Below are positions 8,560-15,545 of a DNA stretch of 64,000 nt, piece after piece. Made by a program: the position numbers and the translations under genes. The notes below the pieces were generated by a model that ran no database searches, was not told the origin of the DNA, and saw only the letters and a program-made list of their open reading frames with translations. The first letter of the stretch is position 1; every line of letters begins with the position of its first letter. Source of the DNA: Clostridiales bacterium (lineage in GTDB: Bacteria; Bacillota; Clostridia; Oscillospirales; Oscillospiraceae); NCBI GenBank assembly GCA_004555205.1, contig SFIY01000003.1:62001-126000 (forward strand). Direction: 5' to 3'.

Positions 8560-8726
8560 ATATGAAAAAGGCGATGAGGAGAGGTGGCGCTCTCTCAGCC
8601 GCGGGAGGAAATGCCCGCCGTGCCGTTCGCGTTACGAACGATGAGTGTGGAGAGATCCAAATTCAGGTGGAACCACGGATAGTTTGCTATTCGCCCTGAG
8701 CCTATGCGGCTTGGGGCGTTTTTTTA
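8560..8726 (+). ncRNA. T-box riboswitch upstream of glyS
   Basis: The T-box core AGGTGGAACCACGG lies at about 8665-8678 and is followed by a terminator stem (CGCCCTGAGCC with GGCTTGGGGCG, 8692-8717) and a run of seven T. The antiterminator bulge would be UGGA, whose A pairs with a U discriminator base, as in bacterial tRNA-Gly, matching the gene it controls. The leader is short and the specifier codon could not be fixed by eye; GGC triplets occur in the stem I region. Uncharged tRNA-Gly would favour read-through into glyS. Confidence 0.85.
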
Positions 8727-8820
8727 TGGACGCACCTGAGGTGTGTTTTGCCGCGGCTGTGCTGCGGCAGCAACGAGGAAAATAAGAGAGAAATGATTTG
8801 ATCAAAAAGGAGAATACATC

Positions 8821-10248
8821 ATGAAAAACACCGAAAAAACCATGGAAAAAATCGTCGCCCTGTGTAAAAACCGCGGCTTCATCTTCGCCGGCAGCGAGAT
8901 TTACGGCGGTCTGGCCAACACCTGGGACTACGGCCCGCTGGGCGTGGAGCTGAAGAACAATGTCAAGAAGGCATGGTGGAAGAAGTTCGTGCAGGAGAAC
9001 CCCTACAATGTGGGACAGGACAGCGCCATTCTGATGAACCCCCAGACCTGGGTGGCCTCCGGCCATCTGGGCGGCTTCAGCGATCCTCTGATGGACTGCA
9101 AGGAGTGCAAGGAGCGCTTCCGCGCCGACAAGCTGATCGAGGACTGGGCCGCTGAGAACGGCGTGGCGCTGGACAAGCCCATCGACGCGTTCTCTCAGGA
9201 GGAGATGGCCGCCTTTGTGGAGAGCCACAACATTCCCTGCCCCAGCTGCGGCAAGCACAATTTCACCGACATCCGCCAGTTCAACCTGATGTTCAAGACC
9301 TTCCAGGGTGTCACCGAGGATGCCAAGAACACCGTGTATCTGCGCCCCGAAACCGCACAGGGCATCTTCGTCAACTTCAATAATGTCCAGCGCACCACCC
9401 GCCGTAAGCTGCCCTTTGGCGTGTGCCAGATCGGCAAGTCCTTCCGCAACGAGATCACGCCGGGCAACTTCACCTTCCGCACCCGTGAGTTTGAGCAGAT
9501 GGAGCTGGAGTTCTTCTGCAAGCCCGGCACCGACCTGGAGTGGTTCGCCTATTGGCGCGAGTTCTGCCACAACTGGCTGCTGGGTCTGAATATGAAGGAT
9601 GAGAACCTGCGTTTGCGCGACCACGATCCCGAGGAGCTGTGCTTCTATTCCAAGGCGACCACCGACTTCGAGTTTATGTTCCCCTTCGGCTGGGGTGAGC
9701 TGTGGGGTGTGGCAGACCGCACCGACTACGACCTGACCCAGCACCAGAACACCTCCGGCGTGGATATGACCTATTTCGACCCCGAGACCAACGAGCATTA
9801 TATCCCCTATGTGGTCGAGCCTTCTCTGGGTGCTGACCGTGTGGTGCTGGCCTTCCTGATCGAGGCCTATGACGAGGAGATCGTGGACGAGGCGAAGAAC
9901 GACACCCGCGTCGTCATGCATTTCCATCCCGCGCTGGCGCCCTTCAAGGCGGCCGTGCTGCCGCTGTCCAAGAAGCTGAGCGACAAGGCCCGTGAGATTT
10001 ATGCCGAGCTTGCCAAGGACTTTATGGTGGACTTCGACGAGACCGGCTCTATCGGCAAGCGCTATCGCCGGGAGGATGAGATCGGCACGCCCTACTGCAT
10101 CACCGTGGACTTTGACACCGTGGGCGACGAGGCCAAGGGTATTGCGGCCGACAACTGCGTCACCGTCCGTGAGCGCGACACCATGGCCCAGGTGCGCATC
10201 CCCATCAGCGAGCTGAAGGCCTACCTGACGGAGAAGCTGGCCTATTGA
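8821..10248 (+). CDS. glyS: Glycyl-tRNA synthetase, dimeric (alpha2) type
   Basis: Class II synthetase (475 aa) that charges tRNA-Gly. Signatures: motif 1 region GLANTWDYGPLGVELKNN, motif 2 VCQIGKSFRNEITPGNFTFR, motif 3 PYVVEPSLGADRVVLAFL, and a C-terminal anticodon-binding domain (VDFDETGSIGKRYRREDEIG). It is the eukaryote/archaea-like single-subunit enzyme, not GlyQ/GlyS. A short CxxC...CxxC insertion (CKEC, CPSC) may bind zinc. The start has AAGGAG 8 nt upstream; expression is controlled by the T-box. Confidence 0.95.
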   Translation: MKNTEKTMEKIVALCKNRGFIFAGSEIYGGLANTWDYGPLGVELKNNVKKAWWKKFVQENPYNVGQDSAILMNPQTWVASGHLGGFSDPLMDCKECKERFRADKLIEDWAAENGVALDKPIDAFSQEEMAAFVESHNIPCPSCGKHNFTDIRQFNLMFKTFQGVTEDAKNTVYLRPETAQGIFVNFNNVQRTTRRKLPFGVCQIGKSFRNEITPGNFTFRTREFEQMELEFFCKPGTDLEWFAYWREFCHNWLLGLNMKDENLRLRDHDPEELCFYSKATTDFEFMFPFGWGELWGVADRTDYDLTQHQNTSGVDMTYFDPETNEHYIPYVVEPSLGADRVVLAFLIEAYDEEIVDEAKNDTRVVMHFHPALAPFKAAVLPLSKKLSDKAREIYAELAKDFMVDFDETGSIGKRYRREDEIGTPYCITVDFDTVGDEAKGIAADNCVTVRERDTMAQVRIPISELKAYLTEKLAY

Positions 10249-10255
10249 TCGGAAA

Positions 10256-10292
10256 AAAACGGGGGCAGACGGCGGTCTGCTCCTGTTTTCCT
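10256..10292 (+). terminator. Terminator after glyS
   Basis: A stem GGGGCAGAC/GTCTGCTCC flanked by AAAAC and GTTTT, 8 nt after the glyS stop. Confidence 0.7.
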
Positions 10293-10312
10293 TTAAAAAA
10301 GGAGGACAATCT

Positions 10313-10435
10313 ATGAAAATGAAGAAACAACTGGTGCTGGGCAGTGCCCTTTTAACGCTCACCACCGCCGCCTGCCTGAAGCTGGCACAGTGGGCAGGAA
10401 AAAAGATCAAGGAACGGGAAGAGAAAAAGGACTAA
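10313..10435 (+). CDS. Small single-span membrane peptide
   Basis: 40 aa: MKMKKQLVLGSALLTLTTAA, then CLKLAQWAGKKIKEREEKKD. A basic start, a hydrophobic stretch of about 17 residues and a highly charged tail suggest a membrane-anchored small protein; the AAC motif could also act as a weak lipobox. AAGGAGG lies 7 nt before ATG, which is the main support. Function unknown. Confidence 0.55.
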   Translation: MKMKKQLVLGSALLTLTTAACLKLAQWAGKKIKEREEKKD

Positions 10436-10449
10436 CGGCTCTGCCGAAA

Positions 10450-10484
10450 ACGGCAAAAAGGACACGACGCTAAGGCAGGTGTCC
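10450..10484. repeat. Left arm of a 35-bp inverted repeat, minus-strand terminator-like
   Basis: This 35-nt sequence recurs in inverted orientation at 11191-11226 with a single 1-nt length difference. Each arm contains a hairpin, GGACAC...GTGTCC; in this copy the T tract follows the hairpin on the minus strand, so it would stop leftward transcription. Confidence 0.8.
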
Positions 10485-10496
10485 ATAAGACGGTTA

Positions 10497-10532
10497 ACAG
10501 CCACAGCGGCTTGCTCTGCTGTGGCTGTTTTT
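10497..10532 (+). terminator. Strong hairpin terminator
   Basis: An 11-bp perfect stem (ACAGCCACAGC/GCTGTGGCTGT) with a 10-nt loop is followed by TTTTTG. It would terminate transcripts of the small membrane peptide gene. Confidence 0.85.
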
Positions 10533-10658
10533 GTATTCTTTTCTGTTATGTGATAGTATGAAACCAAACAAACCTGCAAATCGAAATTTGTCGAACCAAT
10601 AAGGACGCACTTCTATACACCGTTCGGTGCAGTGCATCATGTGCGGTTTCCCAGCGCA

Positions 10659-10718
10659 CCAAAGCCTCCCTCTGACGAGGGAGGTGGCAAAAATCTTTGA
10701 TTTTTGACGGAGGGAGAG
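10659..10718 (+). repeat. Left terminal inverted repeat of the DUF559 element
   Basis: Contains two hairpins (CCTCCCTC/GAGGGAGG and CAAAAATC/GATTTTTG) and ends GGAGGGAGAG. That last purine run is the ribosome binding site of the gene starting at 10722, 5 nt away. Confidence 0.75.
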
Positions 10719-10721
10719 AAA

Positions 10722-11090
10722 ATGAAGGACTACAATAAAGATAACATCCCTCTTGCAAAGACACTCTGAAAGAATATGACCCCATGGGAACGGAGACTAT
10801 GGTATGATTTTTTGAGAGACTACCCGGTACGCTTTCAAAGGCAAAAAGCAATTGGTAATTACATTGCGGATTTCTATTGCGCAAGAGCAAGGCTGGTCAT
10901 CGAACTTGACGGTGGCGGACATTATACAGCAGAGCAGGCCGGAAAAGATGCGCTGCGCACAAAAGACTTGGAGTCTATGAATCTGACGGTAGTGAGAATT
11001 TGCAATCTGGATATAGACCGCAATTTTAATGGTGTATGCGAATCGATTGATCTGACTGTCAAGCGTCTCTCCCTCAGTCAGCTTCGCTGA
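10722..11090 (+). pseudogene. DUF559 (Vsr-like) endonuclease-domain gene interrupted by an in-frame TGA
   Basis: From ATG 10722 the frame reads MKDYNKDNIPLAKTL, then TGA at 10767-10769, then KNMTPWERRLWYDFLRDYPV in the same frame. DUF559 proteins normally have Arg at about this place, so one C-to-T or A-to-T change explains the stop. The remainder (104 aa from ATG 10776) keeps the PD-(D/E)XK-type core: FQRQKAIGNYIADFYCARAR, LVIELDGGGHY and a C-terminal beta strand. Internal initiation at 10776 could still make a nearly full protein, but no good ribosome binding site precedes it. The last residues, SLSQLR, and the stop are encoded by the right terminal repeat. Confidence 0.75.
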
Positions 11091-11117
11091 CAGCTCCCTC
11101 ATCAGAGGGCGCCTTGG
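11067..11117 (-). repeat. Right terminal inverted repeat of the DUF559 element
   Basis: Inverted, diverged partner of 10659-10718. It contains the hairpin GTCAGC-TTC-GCTGAC and CTCCCTC-ATCA-GAGGG. The DUF559 stop codon lies inside it. Confidence 0.75.
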
Positions 11118-11144
11118 ATACTCCAACCCAGACACAAAACATGA

Positions 11145-11180
11145 AAATCCGACCTATGATTGCAGCCATAGGTCGGATTT
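11145..11180. terminator. 14-bp perfect hairpin between the DUF559 element and pduL
   Basis: AAATCCGACCTATG pairs perfectly with CATAGGTCGGATTT across an 8-nt loop, with T-rich sequence on both sides. It can terminate transcription coming from the pduL side and from the element side. Confidence 0.7.
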
Positions 11181-11190
11181 CCTGTTTTAC

Positions 11191-11226
11191 GGACACCTGC
11201 CTTAGCGTCGTGTCCTTTTTTGCCGT
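11191..11226. repeat. Right arm of the 35-bp inverted repeat, plus-strand terminator-like
   Basis: Inverted copy of 10450-10484. Here the GGACAC...GTGTCC hairpin is followed by TTTTTT on the plus strand, so it would stop rightward transcription, 8 nt before the end of the convergent pduL gene. Confidence 0.8.
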
Positions 11227-11233
11227 AAAACAA

Positions 11234-11803
11234 TCAGTCAACGATGATCTCGCCTTCGTCGGCGCCGCCGCAAGCGTTGTTTTCATCGGTATCGATGTGC
11301 ATACCCACATTCCAGCCCTCGCCGGTGCGGATCACTACATCGTCAAAGATGACCTTACGGCCCTCGGCGCCCATGGCGACCTTGACAATCTGACCGCTTT
11401 TCAGACCCATTTCCTCGGCGGCCTCGGGGGACATATGGATGTGACGCTTGGCCACGATCACGCCCTCCTTCAGCTCCAGCTCACCGGCCGGGCCCACCAG
11501 CTTGCAGGCGCCGCTGCCCTCGATCTTACCGCTCTCGCGGATGGGGGCGTCGATCCCCACGCTGCGTGCGTCGGTCATGCTCAGCTCCACCTGGCAGGCA
11601 GAGCGCGCCGGACCCAGGATGGACACATTCTTCAGCTCCTTCTTGGGGCCGACCACGGTCACGCGCTCGTTGGTAGCGAACTGACCGGGCTGGGACAGCT
11701 CCTTGCGGAAGGTCATCTGATAGCCTTTTCCGAACAGCGCTTCCAGGGCTTCCTGGGTCACATGGATGTGACGGGCAGAGGTTTCAACAAGAATCTTCTT
11801 CAT
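11234..11803 (-). CDS. pduL: PduL-type phosphate acyltransferase (phosphotransacylase)
   Basis: Converts acyl-CoA and phosphate to acyl phosphate and CoA. The 189-aa protein is a tandem of two PduL domains, each with a zinc-binding His motif (ARHIHVTQ near residue 12, KRHIHMSP near residue 120). With no microcompartment genes nearby and no N-terminal encapsulation peptide, it more likely acts as the cell's phosphotransacetylase in acetate and ATP production, as in fermenters lacking Pta; that is inference. It follows the MATE gene by 17 bp. Confidence 0.9.
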   Translation of the reverse strand: MKKILVETSARHIHVTQEALEALFGKGYQMTFRKELSQPGQFATNERVTVVGPKKELKNVSILGPARSACQVELSMTDARSVGIDAPIRESGKIEGSGACKLVGPAGELELKEGVIVAKRHIHMSPEAAEEMGLKSGQIVKVAMGAEGRKVIFDDVVIRTGEGWNVGMHIDTDENNACGGADEGEIIVD

Positions 11804-11820
11804 TTTGTGCTCTCCTTTAT

Positions 11821-13203
11821 TTACTCCTGCGGCTTTTCCATGCCGTTGGGAGGAATTTTACTGATGATCGTTTTGTACACATGGGCATAGAAACCGAGGG
11901 TCACTGCCAGCGCCACCACTTCGGCGATGGGATAGCACCACCACACCAGATGGCTGTTGTCCACCGTCGCGCCGTAGCGTGCCAGCACATAGGCGACCGG
12001 CACCAGCACCACCAACTGACGGATAAACGAGTTAATCATGGAATAGACGGATTTGCCCAACGCCTGCAGGCTGCTGCCCAGTGCGATACACGCACCGGCC
12101 ATGGAGAAGCTCAGCGAAATAATGCGCAGACAGGGCACACCGACGGCCATCAGCTCGTCACCGGCGGAGAAAATCTTCATCAGCACCTGCGGCACGACCA
12201 AAAAGACGATCATACCGAAGGTCATGATGCAGGTTGCGTAGGTGACGCTGCGCTTGATGGTCTCGACCATGCGCCTGCGGTTCTGCGCGCCGTAGTTGTA
12301 GGCCACGATGGGCACCACGCCGTTGTTCAGGCCGAACACCGGCATAAAGATCAGGCTGTTGATCTTGAAAAAGACGCCGAATGCGGTGGCGGCCGTTTCG
12401 TGGGCGGCATGATAGGTGATGAGGATCTTGTTCATCAGGAAGGTCATCACCGAGCCGATGGCCATCATGATGACAGAGGGGATGCCGATGGCGTAGATAC
12501 CGCCGATGATCCGCCAGTCGGGACGGAAGGAGCCAAAGCGCAGACGGATGTCGGTGTTTTTCTTCATGTTAAAGTAGATCGCCAAGGCGCAGCCGCAGCA
12601 CTGGCCGATGATGGTGGCGATGGCGGCACCGGCCACCCCCATCTTAAACACGAAGATGAACACAGGGTCGAGGATGATGTTGATGATGGCGCCTGTCCCC
12701 TGCGTAATCATGGAGTAGATGCTCCGTCCGGTACCCTGCAGCAGCCGCTCGAACATGATCTGACCGAACAGGGCAAAGGAGCAGCCGGTGATGATCTTCA
12801 GATAGCTGTTGCCCATGTCAATGATGTGCTGCTGATCGGTCTGGAAGGAGAACAGCGCATTGCTGAAGGCAAGTCCCAGCACAGCGGAAATCACAAACCC
12901 TATAAAGGCCAGAAACACGCCGTTGATGGCCACCTTGTCGGCCCGGTCCTGCTGTCTGGCGCCCAGTGCGCGGCCCATCAGCGCGTTGACGCCGACGGCC
13001 GTACCGGTGCCCAGACCGATCATAAGCTGCTGGGCGGAGAACGCCAGCGAAACGGCGGTCAATGCGTCCTGACTGACCATGGCCACGAACATACTGTCCA
13101 CCACATTGTATAGCGCCTGCACCAGCATGGACGCGATGATGGGCAGGGACATATTCCAAATCAATTTGCGAATGGGCATGACGCCCAGCTTGTTTTCCTG
13201 CAT
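11821..13203 (-). CDS. MATE family efflux transporter
   Basis: 460-aa integral membrane protein with about 12 predicted segments, starting MQENKLGVMPIRKLIWNMSL as is typical of the family (short cytoplasmic helix, then PIIASMLVQALYNVVDSMFV). The two halves each carry MatE repeats (ALMGRALGARQQ in the first, VPIVAYNYGAQNRRR in the second). It exports drugs or metabolites with Na+ or H+. Substrate unknown. AAGGAAG precedes the start; it forms an operon with pduL. Confidence 0.92.
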   Translation of the reverse strand: MQENKLGVMPIRKLIWNMSLPIIASMLVQALYNVVDSMFVAMVSQDALTAVSLAFSAQQLMIGLGTGTAVGVNALMGRALGARQQDRADKVAINGVFLAFIGFVISAVLGLAFSNALFSFQTDQQHIIDMGNSYLKIITGCSFALFGQIMFERLLQGTGRSIYSMITQGTGAIINIILDPVFIFVFKMGVAGAAIATIIGQCCGCALAIYFNMKKNTDIRLRFGSFRPDWRIIGGIYAIGIPSVIMMAIGSVMTFLMNKILITYHAAHETAATAFGVFFKINSLIFMPVFGLNNGVVPIVAYNYGAQNRRRMVETIKRSVTYATCIMTFGMIVFLVVPQVLMKIFSAGDELMAVGVPCLRIISLSFSMAGACIALGSSLQALGKSVYSMINSFIRQLVVLVPVAYVLARYGATVDNSHLVWWCYPIAEVVALAVTLGFYAHVYKTIISKIPPNGMEKPQE

Positions 13204-13361
13204 CTTTTGCGACTTCCTTTTATCTCATAATACAACATCTCATTGTAACACGCCGCGCCGGAAAAGAAAACCCCCCAAACCGACGGAAACGGCAATGTTT
13301 TGCTGCCTTTTTTCAGGAAAACAGGCAAAACAGTTCATGCTGCGTGAAACTAAGAGAAAAA

Positions 13362-13391
13362 CGCAGGAGCGGACGCCGTCCGCCCCTGTGT
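13362..13391 (-). terminator. Terminator of the alanyl-tRNA editing gene
   Basis: On the minus strand CAGGGGCGGAC-GGC-GTCCGCTCCTG is followed by CGTTTTT. It lies between the alaX-like gene and the MATE gene; the gap of 226 bp holds no other gene. Confidence 0.65.
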
Positions 13392-13429
13392 GATATGACG
13401 ATTTGTATAAACAGAGATATACAATACGC

Positions 13430-14575
13430 TCAGCAATCGAAAAACGCCCGAATCTCCTCCGCTGTGGCGGCTACACTGCCCTGGGCAAAGCCGTCACGAC
13501 CGCCGCCGCGGCCGTTCAGCGCCTGGTTCATGTGCTTGATGAGCGCGCTGATGTCCTGTCCCGGGTGAATCACGGCATATTTATACCCGCCGTCCGCGCC
13601 GGCAAATACGGCGCAGCGACCGCCGCACTGTGCGCTGACCGCGTCGCACAGGCGGCGCACACCGTCGGAGGACATCTCTTCGCGCAGCAGCAGGACGTCG
13701 CCGGCTCCTGCGTGTGCCTTGGCGATCCGGGCAAAGGCGTCCTCCTCCAGCCGGTCCGCCTTGGCTCTGACGGCCGCCAGCTCATTTTGCAGCCGTTCCA
13801 CTGCCGCGAAGGTCTTTTCCGGCTTCACCGACAGGGCCTGACCGATGGCGCGGTTCTGCTCCCAGCTCTGGGCAAGACAGCGCAGCGCGCGCTGACCGCA
13901 CAGAAGCTCCAGCCGCACGCCGTCACGGAATTTCTGCCAGCCGATGAACTTCACCAGCCCCACCTGACCGCTGTGCGCCACATGGGTGCCGCAGCAGGCG
14001 CACATATCCGCGCCGGGGAAAACCGTGATGCGCACCGCGCCGGTCCGCTCCTTTTTGCTGCGGTAGGGGAGGGTTTTCAGTTCCTCGGCAGAGGGCCACA
14101 GCACCTCAAAGGGGTGGTTTTCCCAGATGTAGGCGTTGGCCTTCCGCTCAATTTCCAGCACACCCTCCCAGGGGATGTCGGCGTTGTAGTCGATAATCAC
14201 GCTCTCGGCGCCCATGTGGAAGCCGGTGTTGTCGCAGTGGTAGTTCGCGCAGAGCATACCGGAGACAATGTGCTCGCCGGAGTGCTGCTGCATGTGGTCA
14301 AAGCGGCGCTGCCAGTCAATCTCGCCGTGTACGGTCTCACCCACGGTCAAGGCTTTGTCGCAGGTGTGAACGATCACGCCGTCCTTTTCCTGTACATCGC
14401 GCACCTTGGCCTCGCCCAAAGTGCCCCAGTCGCAGGGCTGGCCGCCGCCCTCGGGGTAGAATGCGGTGCGGTCCAGCACCACGGCGAAGCCTTTTTTCAG
14501 CGCCTCGCAGGATAGAACGGTGGCGTCAAATGCGGAGAGAAACGCATCGTTGTAGTATAATTTCAAAGTTTCCAT
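13430..14575 (-). CDS. Alanyl-tRNA editing protein (AlaX-type, with DHHA1 domain)
   Basis: Deacylates mischarged Ser- or Gly-tRNA-Ala in trans. 381 aa from METLKLYYND; start chosen at 14575, where AAAGGAG lies 9 nt upstream. The N-terminal third has the AlaRS beta-barrel block YPEGGGQPCDWG, then the zinc and editing motifs HSGEH (HMQQHSGEHIVSGML) and CCGTHV. The C-terminal part carries a coiled coil (LAAVRAKADRLEED) and the DHHA1 glycine-rich end (HMNQALNGRGGGRDGFAQGS). This is the long AlaX form. Confidence 0.9.
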   Translation of the reverse strand: METLKLYYNDAFLSAFDATVLSCEALKKGFAVVLDRTAFYPEGGGQPCDWGTLGEAKVRDVQEKDGVIVHTCDKALTVGETVHGEIDWQRRFDHMQQHSGEHIVSGMLCANYHCDNTGFHMGAESVIIDYNADIPWEGVLEIERKANAYIWENHPFEVLWPSAEELKTLPYRSKKERTGAVRITVFPGADMCACCGTHVAHSGQVGLVKFIGWQKFRDGVRLELLCGQRALRCLAQSWEQNRAIGQALSVKPEKTFAAVERLQNELAAVRAKADRLEEDAFARIAKAHAGAGDVLLLREEMSSDGVRRLCDAVSAQCGGRCAVFAGADGGYKYAVIHPGQDISALIKHMNQALNGRGGGRDGFAQGSVAATAEEIRAFFDC

Positions 14576-14630
14576 GGTTACACGCTCCTTTTCACCTAAG
14601 TGTGCCATAAATGCACGAAAAGTGCAAGTA

Positions 14631-14658
14631 AAAAGGGCGGCACAGCCGCCCTTTTTTA
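14631..14658. terminator. Bidirectional terminator
   Basis: AAAGGGCGGC-ACA-GCCGCCCTTTTTT. It ends the GNAT transcript on the minus strand, about 120 bp after the GNAT stop. Confidence 0.85.
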
Positions 14659-14672
14659 TTACCATATGACGC

Positions 14673-14783
14673 TCAAGACGATGCCGGTCCTTCACCGCCG
14701 GACCGGATGCGGTAAAAGATACTGTCGTAGCAGAGGATGTTGCTTTTGAAGCTGGTGATGACCGTCGATACTGTGCCGCTCAC
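14673..14783 (-). CDS. Possible 36-aa peptide coupled to the GNAT gene
   Basis: A GTG start overlaps the GNAT stop codon (GTGA) and opens 36 codons beginning MSGTVSTVITSFKSNILCYD before a stop just ahead of the terminator. It fills the 120-bp gap, but there is no clear ribosome binding site and no recognised family, so it may be chance. Confidence 0.25.
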   Translation of the reverse strand: MSGTVSTVITSFKSNILCYDSIFYRIRSGGEGPASS

Positions 14784-15259
14784 AAGTCAATTTGATAGTA
14801 AATAGCGCGCTCCAAGGGATTGTCGTTGTAGCGGGCGATGCGGTAAAACCCCAGCTTTTCGTAGAGTCCGATGGCGGGGAGCATGGCGGGGAAGGTGTCC
14901 AGCCGCACATGGCGATAGCCGTAGCGGCGGGCATCGGAGAGCAACTGCTCCATCAGTGTGATGCTCAATCCCTTGCCGCGAAAGGCGGGATAGAGGAAGA
15001 TACGCTTTACCTCGCCGTAGTCCGGTTCCAACGCCGTCAGTGCGCCCATACCCGCCACGGTGCCGTCGCATAGCACCACATAGATACTGCCCCGGGATGC
15101 GTACTTTTCGCCAAGGTGGGACAGCTCCTCGTCGTAGTCCTGATTTTTAAGGCACGCCCGCATCCCTTCGTCCACATCGTAGAGCATGGCGGCATACGCT
15201 TCAAACAGCGGCCGCAGCAGTTCCGGCCTGTTTACGGCGGAAATGAGTGATATGTTCAT
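14780..15259 (-). CDS. GNAT family N-acetyltransferase
   Basis: 159 aa from MNISLISAVNRPELLRPLFE; the start at 15259 has AAGGAG 8 nt upstream. The acetyl-CoA-binding motif A is LYPAFRGKGLSITLMEQLL (R-G-x-G variant) after the beta-4 strand EVKRIFL, followed by LDTFPAMLPAIGLYEKLGF. It transfers acetyl to an unknown amine. Genome context gives no hint of the substrate. Confidence 0.85.
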   Translation of the reverse strand: MNISLISAVNRPELLRPLFEAYAAMLYDVDEGMRACLKNQDYDEELSHLGEKYASRGSIYVVLCDGTVAGMGALTALEPDYGEVKRIFLYPAFRGKGLSITLMEQLLSDARRYGYRHVRLDTFPAMLPAIGLYEKLGFYRIARYNDNPLERAIYYQIDL

Positions 15260-15277
15260 GGCAATACTCCTTTTTGA

Positions 15278-15307
15278 AAAAGAGCCGGTCATGAGGCCGG
15301 CTCTTTT
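15278..15307 (-). terminator. Terminator behind the duplicated aspS tail
   Basis: AAAAGAGCCGG/CCGGCTCTTTT, a perfect 11-bp stem, 7 nt after the stop of the aspS tail copy at 15314. This tail-plus-terminator layout mirrors the end of the intact aspS gene. Confidence 0.8.
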
Positions 15308-15313
15308 CGTCAT

Positions 15314-15382
15314 TTATTCCTCGCTGTCGCCCACGATGGCAATATGCAGCTCATCAAGCTGTTTCTGCTCCACGGCGGAGGG
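15314..15382 (-). pseudogene. Fossil copy of the aspS 3' end
   Basis: Sixty-two of 69 bases match the last 69 bases of aspS (15546-15614). It encodes the same tail, PSAVEQKQLDELHIAIVGD, with SEE instead of IED at the end. Upstream of it on the minus strand is unrelated repeat sequence, so it is a tail without a gene. Mostly synonymous changes suggest descent from a diverged aspS rather than a fresh duplication. Confidence 0.8.
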
Positions 15383-15506
15383 GGAGCGCTCCGAGCGCCG
15401 CCGGTGGCGGAAGAAGCGAGGAGAGCGAGTGGCAGCGGTCAAATTTTCAAGCGGCGCGGCGGAAGCCTGCGCAGAAAATTTGGGCACCGCAACAGGGGCG
15501 GCCTCC
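15383..15506. repeat. Interspersed repeat element, copy 1
   Basis: A 124-bp GC-rich insert between the two aspS tails. Its core at 15394-15421 is identical over 28 of 28 bases to 42973-43000 behind dnaI. The core can form CGCC...GGCG hairpins. The rest of the two copies does not match. Confidence 0.65.
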
Positions 15507-15537
15507 AAAAAAGCTGACGAAAACGTCAGCTTTTTTG
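15507..15537 (-). terminator. Terminator of aspS
   Basis: AAAAAAGCTGACG-AAAA-CGTCAGCTTTTTT, 8 nt after the aspS stop on the minus strand. Confidence 0.9.
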
Positions 15538-15545
15538 TATGCGGA

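Larger units (their letters stand above)
10659..11117 (+). mobile_element. DUF559-carrying element with imperfect terminal inverted repeats
   Basis: A 459-bp unit begins CCAAAGCCTCCCTCTGACGA and ends with a sequence whose reverse complement begins CCAAGGCGCCCTCTGATGA. The two ends can be aligned over about 50-60 nt, each with an internal hairpin, and both finish TGAC(G/T)GAGGGAGAG at their inner edge. Between them lies a DUF559-like gene. It resembles a palindromic repeat unit carrying its own gene. No obvious target-site duplication was seen. That it moves is inferred. Confidence 0.6.

Noticed and set aside
10659..11117. Classical insertion sequence
   Set aside because: No transposase motif (DDE or HUH) was found and no clear target duplication; the single gene is a DUF559 nuclease-domain relic.
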